A DNA stretch of 64,000 nucleotides from Calamus simplicifolius (Eukaryota; Streptophyta; Magnoliopsida; Arecales; Arecaceae), in contig UESW01004236.1 in assembly GCA_900491605.1 (NCBI GenBank), positions 972,076-1,036,075 of the forward strand, read 5' to 3'. The position numbers and the translations under genes are program-made. The stretch's first letter is position 1. Each line of letters starts with the position of its first letter. Below are positions 57,475 to 64,000 of this stretch, piece by piece. The notes beneath the pieces are model-generated. The model was not told where the DNA came from, searched no databases, and worked only from the letters and a program-made list of their open reading frames with translations.

Positions 57475-58000
57475 TCAACCAAAAAATGGCTAACACCTGG
57501 GACTTCATTGTGGATCTTGGCCGAATGGACAAGTCGAACTCCTCCAACTTGATGGCCCACTTGGCCAGTTGACCGGAGGTGTCAGGATGGGACAAGATAG
57601 TCTGAAGAGGTTGGTCTATGAGCACCACGATTGGATGAGCTTGAAAGTAGGGTCGGAAGCACTGAGTGGAGACAACCAGGGAAAAGATGATCTTCTTGGT
57701 GTTGGAGTATCTTGTCTCAGCGTCATAAAGTACTTTGTTGGTGTAGTAGACTGGCTTCTACACTCCATCGGCATCTATGTGAACAAGCACGGAGTTGACG
57801 ACCTTAGGGGAGGCCGCAAGATACAGAAAGAGTTCCTCCCGCCCTTCAGCTTGGACAGTAGCAGAGGAGTGGATAAAAATTTCTTTAGCTCCTCGAAGGC
57901 TTCCTAACATTCCTTCATCCACTCGAAGCTATTGACCTTGCGCATTTCCTTAAAGAAAGGCAGATACCTCTCTGCCGACCTTGACAGGAAGCAGCTCAAG
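57420..58000 (-). pseudogene. RT connection/retroviral-type RNase H region, decayed
   Basis: The C-terminal part reads VLIDQPLQTILSHPDTSGQL and AKWAIKLEEFDLSIRP (about 57628-57500), typical of the first RNase H of Ty3/gypsy pol. Upstream pieces (KYFMTL..., ECQEAFEELKK-like at about 57900) are readable only in alternating frames. Several frameshifts are present. Confidence 0.7.
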
Positions 58001-58001
58001 G

Positions 58002-58900
58002 CTACCCCCTCCCGGTCAGGCGCTGCACCTCCTTTTTGTTAGCCGAGAGCCTCATATCCAAGATGGCTCGAATCTTGTTGGGGTTGGCTTTGATTCCTCG
58101 CTGCGTCACCATGAAGCCCAAAAATTTACCTGCTGTAACCCCGAAGGCACACTTGTGGGGGTTCAGCCTCATATGATACCGGCGAAGATTGCCAAAGGTC
58201 TCCGTGAGGTCGGAAATATGGTCGGCAGTGCGGGTGCTCTTGGTCAGCATGTCATCCACATACACCTTCATATTATGCCCAATCTGGTCCTCGAAGACCT
58301 TGTTCATTAACCTATGATAGGTGATCCCCGCATTCTTCAACCCGAACAGCATCACCTTATAGCAATAAATCCCCTTATTAGTTACAAAGGAGGTCGCCTC
58401 TTCATCAGCCGGGTCCATCCTGATCTGGTTGTACCTCGAGAATGCGTCCATGAAGCTGAGGGTCTCATGGCCGGACATAGCATCTACCAACTGGTCGATC
58501 TAAGGCAGTGGAAAGCTATCCTTGGGGCATGTTTTATTGTGGTCGGTGAAGTCCACACACATCCTTCAACTCAACTGTCTTTGCGGATCATCATGACATT
58601 TGCCAGCCAATCGAGATAGTGCACTTCACGAATGTGGCTGGCTGCCACCAACATACGCAACTCCTCATCTATGGCCTTCTGTCTGTCTGGGGTGAAGCTC
58701 CTCTTCTTCTGCCAAACGGGTCGGCACTCCGGCTTGATGTTGAGTTGATGGGTAATCACCACCTTCGGGATGCTTGGCATGTTGGACGCCGACCAAACGA
58801 AGATGTAAGCGTTGGCCCGTAGGAAAGCAAGGAGTTGGTTGTGAGCTTTCTCCAGAAGCAGGGTCCCAATTTGGATGGTCTGCATCGGGTCCTCCCCCAG
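58002..58900 (-). pseudogene. Tat reverse transcriptase
   Basis: The N-terminal part at 58885-58571 reads PVWQKKRSFTPDRQKAIDEE and ASHIREVHYLDWLANVMMI. The catalytic part at 58490-58002 contains SFMDAFSRYNQIRMDPADEE, YKVMLFGLKNAGITYHRLMN and the YVDD box at 58262-58251. A frameshift near 58565 and an in-frame stop near 58502 separate the halves. The active-site aspartates are kept. Confidence 0.88.
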
Positions 58901-59194
58901 GGGGAAGGTTGGCAGGTGCTTGGCTGGTTCCCCCCTCCTCTTCGAGTCCTAGGGGTCCAGCGCTTCTGGTGCAGGTGCAGATATCGCACCATGTGGACTG
59001 GGGGCCATGTGGTAGCAAAGCAGTGGTGGGTTCTGCTCCCCCCGCATCTCTTCGACCCCCTTGCTGGTAGGGAACCTCACCAGGAGCTTTTTGGTGGAGA
59101 TAACAGCATCCAGGAGCTTAAGTCCGGGCCTTCAGAGTATGACATTGTAGGCAAGGGGCACTCGGACCACAAGGAAGTTCATAAATACTGTACT

Positions 59195-59440
59195 TTAACG
59201 CAGGGGCATTCCAGCCATGATAGGGAGAGTGATCTCTCCCTCGATCCTTATGGAGTCTCCGATGAACACCATCAAGGGCGTGGTGACAGGTCGGAGTAGG
59301 TCGGGAGACAGGTTCATACGAATAAAAGCATCATAACTCAAAACATCCACCGAGCTTCCACTATCAACCAGAATTCTTTTTACAGGATGCTTAGCGATCA
59401 TCATAGACATGACGATGCTATCATCATTTTTATTGACCAC
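59195..59440 (-). pseudogene. Tat aspartic protease
   Basis: The motif RILVDSGSSVDVLSYDAF has its catalytic aspartate codon near 59365, followed by FIGDSIRIEGEITLPI. The retropepsin matures gag-pol. The frame is open here but is not continuous with RT as read. Confidence 0.82.
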
Positions 59441-59499
59441 CCCCTATAGGTCCCTTTTGGAAAAGGGAATTACAGAATCTAACTCCTCCTCCCCCTTGG

Positions 59500-61093
59500 C
59501 CTCTTGGACGGGCCGCCTGTCCCTCAGAAAATCATCGCCACCATCTTCTTAGTTGGAGCATTGTCGATCATCAGCGGCGGAGGTGCTGATGGGCCAGGAG
59601 CACTCGGATTATTTCTCTGAACGAACTTCCCCAGGTGGCCTCGTTGGATGAGGTCCTCTATCGCCTTCTTCAGCTGGCGATAGTTGTCGATGTCATGGCC
59701 GAGGTCTCGATGGTAGCGGCAATACAGGTTCTTGTTGTGGGGGATCTTTGGGTTCAACGGAGGAGGGTGTGGCAGGTATGGATCGCCCTTGATCTCAAGC
59801 AATATATGAGAGATGGGAGCAAGCAGGGGGATGAATGGACCATCCCTCGGCGCAGAAGCCTGAGGACGGTTGTCTGATCGGTAGGGAGGCTCGGGCCTCA
59901 TGGGATGAACTTCTGTAGGCTCAGGATGAGCCAGCTTTTTGATGGTGCTTTCGTTAGCCTCGCGCCGGGAGGGGTCAGCCTCGTCGGCACGGATGTACTT
60001 TTGGGCCCGGCTCAAGAGCTCGACATAGGAGCCGGACGGCTTCTTGTTGAGGAAGTACGCACAGCGGGAGGGATGGAGCCCTCGCTTCAAGGCCAAGGTG
60101 GCCACGGAGTCCTTGAGGTTGTAGACCTCCAGGGCTGCTTCTTTGAACCGGGCGATGTAGTCCCACAGGGACTCGCTACCCTTCTACTGGACGAAGAAGA
60201 GACTGTCCGCCACCATGGGTATCTTTCAGCAGACGTCAAAATGGGCCAAAAAGGCCCTCTTCAGCTGGCGGAAGGAGTTAATACTCCATGGCGGCAGGTG
60301 GGAGTACCAGGCTCGGGTAGCCTTCCTTAAGGTGGCGGGGAAGGAGATGCAGAGAAGTGAATCGGTTGCCCCCTGGACCTGCATGAGGACCTTGTAGCTT
60401 TCAAATGGTCCACGGGATCAGTGGTCCCGTTATACAGGTCCAGCTAAGGAAGACGGAACCAGGTTGATATTGGTTCCTCCATGATGCGGCGGGACAGCGG
60501 CGGCCGACTGTCATAGTTCGCCTCTGGTGGGTTGGTGATCTGGCGGCTGAGCTCCTCCAGCTACTGGTTATACTCATCGAGCCGATGTTCAGCCCGGTGG
60601 GCTATTCGGCCGTCGAAGGACCCCTCCCTCGTGGATTCTAAGGAGGGGGAAGAATGGCGGTGATGCTGATGGGGGCGCTCCGCCTCCCTCCGTGCCGTCG
60701 CCTAGGAGAAGATCTGGCATGACGAGAGGGCGACCGAGGCCTCTTAGAGGCCTCCCGACGGTGAGGCCTTGGTGAAGTACGGCGATGGTGAGCTTCTTGG
60801 ATGGGAGACCTCCCTCGAAAAGAATGCTGGCTAGGTTTGGCCACTCCTGGAACTGACGGAAGTGGCTCTGGCTGCAGCACGACCATCGATTGCTGTTACA
60901 GGACTTGGACCGCCGCCACCAATGACTGAACTTGCATGGTGAGGGCAGCAAGCCGGTCTTCTTGAAGCTACTGCGGTGGTGGTGCAGGGACGTCAGCTAG
61001 GGGAGCGAAGGGGCCGACCGCCAGTGGGTCAGGCCCCTGACGCTGCCCCCCAGCATGACTGGTGGAGACCTCTTGCGCAGGGGTTATCACCAT
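59500..61093 (-). pseudogene. Tat gag, copy 2
   Basis: The start is ATG at 61093, 85 bp inside the 5' LTR. A TAG near 60970 replaces a Gln codon kept in copy 1. An Arg/Ser/His-rich N-terminal part is followed by the Retrotrans_gag domain and the C-terminal open frame at 60105-59524 (SYVELLSRAQKYIRADEADP). A knuckle-like YCRYHRDLGHD precedes IEDLIQRGHLGKFVQ. The usual later cysteine of the knuckle is replaced (DNYRQL). Confidence 0.82.
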
Positions 61094-61160
61094 TGCTTGA
61101 GAGCTCGGGGAAAGAGAAGTTGCCGCTGATAGGTTCGAAGCTTTTCTCTCTTTACCCCCC

Positions 61161-61176
61161 TTCCTGGCGCGCCAAT
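61161..61176 (-). other. Primer binding site of Tat copy 2
   Basis: The minus strand reads attggcgcgccaggaa directly inside the 5' LTR. TTGGCGCGCCAGG-type sites are usual in plant Tat elements. I cannot name the tRNA with certainty; arginine tRNA is a possibility. Confidence 0.7.
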
Positions 61177-61177
61177 C

Positions 61178-61922
61178 TGTTGATGCCAAGTCGCCTTCCT
61201 CCAACGCCGGGGAACGAAGATCTTCCTCCATGGAGAACTCCTGCAAGAAAGTCCCCGAAGACCGGTTGCTTCGGTGGGGACCCTCCGATGCTCAAGTCAG
61301 CGACTCGGGAACAAACAAGAGTTAACTAGCAGAAAAGAGCTAGAGTACTAGAGTTCAGGATCCTTCCCTCATCGTGAGTGTGGGCCTTTATACCTGTTTG
61401 AAGGTCTCTTTTTCCGTTTCCAGAAGGTTACTGACTTTGAGGTGCCTTTATTCGGTAACGGACGGAAGGCAAGGCTGATAGTAACGGATCGCAATCGATA
61501 TTGGGCATGTCAGAGGTGTCCCGCCTCGCCTGTCACCTGCCAAGCGCGGTACTATGGGTGGCAGGCGGACCTGGTTGCTTCAGACGTGCGCCATTATAGG
61601 GTATGGCCACGTGCTGTTGTAGGCGAGTGGTGGACCACATGGCTGTTGCAGGCGGTTGGTGGGCCACGTGGGCATCTCAGGCGGCTCGAGACAGCATGTT
61701 GCCAGTCTCGGGGGCCAAATTGGGACGGAAGCTCGAGGCCAAGGCCGAGGGGACACTGGGTCCGAGGCCGAAGGGGCCTCGGAGGCTGAGGGGGCCTCGT
61801 GAGCCGAAGGGGCCTCGGAGTTCGAGGGGGCCTCGGGGGCCGAGGCCATCCCACAAGGCCAAGGTAGGACTTCGTCAGTTGCCTTCACCGTTTACTCTAA
61901 TGATGTTGTATCAACCACATCA
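61178..61922 (-). repeat. Tat copy 2, 5' LTR (745 bp)
   Basis: The LTR begins TGTTGATGCC and ends CACATCA. The minus strand has gtataaaggc at 61384-61393, the probable TATA box. It is followed by the right ATACA duplication. Confidence 0.88.
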
Positions 61923-63833
61923 ATACAATACTTTCGAAGTACTCCTTCACTTAATCCATCATGCTTTAACTCTATGATTCACATCTTCACCTATTTTACC
62001 TTCTTGCTGGATAATTGATCCCAAATACTTAAATTTTTTACTTCTTAATTTCTCTTGGCTTGCAATCTTTACTATTTTTTCATTTATATTTCTACTCCCA
62101 TTAAAATTATATTTTATATATTCAGTTTTACTTCTATTAATCTTAAAACCTTTAGATTCTAAAGCCTCTATCCCAATATATAGCTTAGCATTTACTTCAG
62201 ATTTAGTTTAATCAATCAATACTATATTATCTACAAATAACATATACCATGGGATATCATTTTTAATATGTTTGATTAATTCATCCATAACTAATATAAA
62301 AAGATACGGACTTAAGACAGATTCTTGATGTAAACCTATAGTAATTGAAAACTCACTAGTTTCTCCTATTGTTGTTTTAACAATAGTTATTACTCTATCA
62401 TATATCTTTTATCAATTCTATGTACTTTTGATTACTCCTTTTTTCTCTAATACTCATCATATTATTTCTCTAGGTACTCTATCATATGCTTTTTCTAAAT
62501 GAATAAAAATCATATGAATGCCTTTTTTTTATATCTCTCCATCAATTTTTTTTAATAAATAAATAGCTTCCATAGTTGATCTTTCAAGCATAAATTTAAA
62601 TTGATTATTTAACACTAAAGTTTCAGTTCTTATTTGATTATCTATTACTCTCTTCCATAATTTCATTGTATGACTCATTAGCTTAATCCCTCTATAATTT
62701 GCATAGTTTTAAAATCTTCTTTATTTTTTTATATGGGTATTAATATACTTTTTCTTCAATCATCCGACATTCTTTTAGTTGCTACAATCCTGTTAAATAA
62801 ACTGGTTGACCACATGACTCTAATTTCTTCTAAGCCTTTCCAAACCTCAATAGGGATGGCATCTGATCCTAATGCCATTGTATTTTTTATTTTACTCATA
62901 GCCTTAATTTTTAACCTCAAGCATACTAAATTTAAGAAAAAATTTATGCTCATTTGTTACTCCTAAGTTATCACATCCTTCTACCCTTAAATTTACTAAA
63001 TTATTTTTATTTAATAATTTTTAAAATAAATTTTTCATCATTCTTTTATCTCTTTTTCTTTTACTAAGACTCTTTTATCTTCATCTTTAACATATTTAAT
63101 ATAGTCAATATCTTTTGTTTTATTTTTTTTAGTTTTGCTAATTTATATATAGTCTTTTTACCTTCTTTCATATCTAGTCTATTATATAAATCATCATAGG
63201 CTTTAAGTTGGATATTACTTACCATTTTTTTAGTTTTTTTCTTTGCATCCCTATACTTTTTAAGACTTTCTTCATCCCTAGCCTCTTGCTTAATTTTATA
63301 GTTTATTCTTTTAAACTTAATGGTAGCTTGAACTTTCTCATTCCACCATCAAGTTTTCTTTTCTACTAGTCCTACTCCTTTTGATTCTCCTAAAACTTCT
63401 TTTGCTATATTTTTTATGCATTTAGTTACTTTTTTTCATATTAAGTTGGAATCACTATCTATACTCAGTCATTACTCTTACTAACTTTTTTTTAAATAAT
63501 TTTAGTTTTTTTTCTTTCAAATTCTACCATTTAATTTTGAATTAATAATTTTATGTTTGACTCTAGATTTTATTTTTATCCATATGTCTGCTACCATTAT
63601 TCTATGTTGTAAAGTTAAACTTTCTTCTAAAATAATTTTATAATTTTTGCATATTATTTTATCTATCTTTCTAGTAAAAAAAAAGTCTATTTGACTTTTA
63701 TTAGATTCACTTTTAAATGTTATTAAATGTTCATTTCTCTTTTTGAAACAAGTGTTTGCTATTATTAGATCATACGCCACTACAAAATCTAATAATCTCA
63801 CATCGACTTCATTCCTATCTTCAAATCCATATC
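61923..63833 (-). pseudogene. RTE endonuclease/RT, copy 2, decayed
   Basis: This is colinear with 23523-25415 of copy 1. Endonuclease C-terminal and RT fragments are readable (63801-63517; 62953-62756). The stop and indel pattern differs from copy 1, showing independent decay. Confidence 0.8.
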
Positions 63834-64000
63834 TGTTGGGGAGATTGTTGAGAAATTATTGCCCCAATCTTATTGATTTTGATGATTACCAAAAGCCATG
63901 AGTATATTAAAAGATGTAATGAATTTATTTACATGAGCAATGAATTTATTTATCATAATCAATGAGTATGTTAAGTATGACTTTAATCAATTGGAAAGTA
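63834..64000. mobile_element. Edge of a further LTR-like insertion
   Basis: Copy 1 of the LINE continues tccatatcctccgtgtatc (about 25423), whereas here ccatatc is followed by TGTTGGGGAGATTGTTGAG, a typical LTR start. Only 167 bp are in the window, so neither the family nor the orientation can be given. Confidence 0.5.

Larger units (their letters stand above)
50304..61922 (-). mobile_element. Ty3/gypsy Tat-lineage LTR retrotransposon, copy 2 (11,619 bp), full structure but decayed
   Basis: LTRs at 50304-51019 (3') and 61178-61922 (5') are flanked by perfect ATACA duplications (50299-50303, 61923-61927). In minus-strand order it carries PBS, gag, protease, RT, a retroviral-type RNase H, a second RNase H and integrase, followed by tandem arrays and the antisense ORF. 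The extra RNase H between pol and integrase is characteristic of the Tat lineage. Stops and frameshifts occur in gag, RT, RNase H and integrase, so it is not autonomous now. It sits at exactly the same RTE position as copy 1. Confidence 0.93.
49799..63833 (-). mobile_element. RTE-clade LINE, copy 2, split by the full-length Tat element and truncated by another LTR element
   Basis: The left target-duplication copy (tggcataacttctgcat, 49799-49815) and LINE tail match 16009 onwards. The RTE pieces are 49816-50303 and 61923-63833. The endonuclease C-terminal part (63801-63517, FVVAYDLIIANTCFKKRNEH) and an RT piece (62953-62756, DAIPIEVWKGLEEI) are readable. At 63834 another insertion begins, so the 5' end of this LINE is not in the window. 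Confidence 0.85.

Overview
The window is repeat-rich nuclear DNA of a flowering plant, probably a monocot (inference from the GC-rich Tat-type LTR element; a palm is a guess). It contains canonical CACTA transposon ends, RTE-type LINEs, Ty3/gypsy Tat elements with two RNase H domains, PBS sites complementary to initiator Met tRNA, plant splice junctions and no prokaryotic gene organisation. I recognise no intact host gene. The only apparently intact multi-exon gene belongs to a transposon. Most open frames in the window are by-products of tandem repeats.

Layout. (1) 1-2926: 5' part of a minus-strand LTR retroelement: non-coding leader, PBS and a 1,995-bp LTR. (2) 2927-3025 and 10830-16008: a host repeat split by a 7,804-bp CACTA element (3026-10829). 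The CACTA element carries a decayed TNP2-like transposase gene, an intact five-exon Transposase_24 gene, GCGACGCA-type subterminal repeats and an 85/87-bp GATCGG minisatellite. (3) 16009-26202: a near full-length minus-strand RTE LINE bounded by a 17-bp duplication. Inside it lies a 7.0-kb Tat retrotransposon that has lost protease, RT, RNase H and integrase but keeps gag, LTRs and an antisense ORF. (4) 26203-28030: unassigned. (5) 28030-35403: more host-repeat copies, the first cut off by a remnant with a Met-tRNA PBS and a long LTR. (6) 35404-41394: an orphan CACTA-type end with palindromic subterminal repeats, an unassigned stretch with one MBD-like exon, and a Copia 5' fragment. (7) 41395-49798: host-repeat copies again. 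(8) 49799-63833: a second copy of the RTE+Tat nest, here with an 11.6-kb Tat element that retains decayed pol. (9) 63834-64000: the edge of another LTR-like insertion.

History readable from the sequence. The host repeat, the RTE and the Tat insertion at the same RTE site all occur twice at a nearly constant offset of about 33.78 kb. Both nested insertions therefore predate a segmental duplication. Afterwards copy 1 received the LTR element ending at 2926 and the CACTA element (their empty sites survive in the other copies) and lost Tat pol. Copy 2 received the LTR element at 63834. Each Tat copy has its own nonsense mutations in gag.

The most interesting items are: the CACTA element with an intact accessory gene beside a dead transposase and a large GATC-rich minisatellite; the antisense Tat ORF with a Transposase_28-like segment and a coiled coil, retained in an element that lost pol; the 76-bp array fused to the pol 3' end; and the 34-bp repeats sitting immediately upstream of a TATA box in every younger copy of the host repeat.
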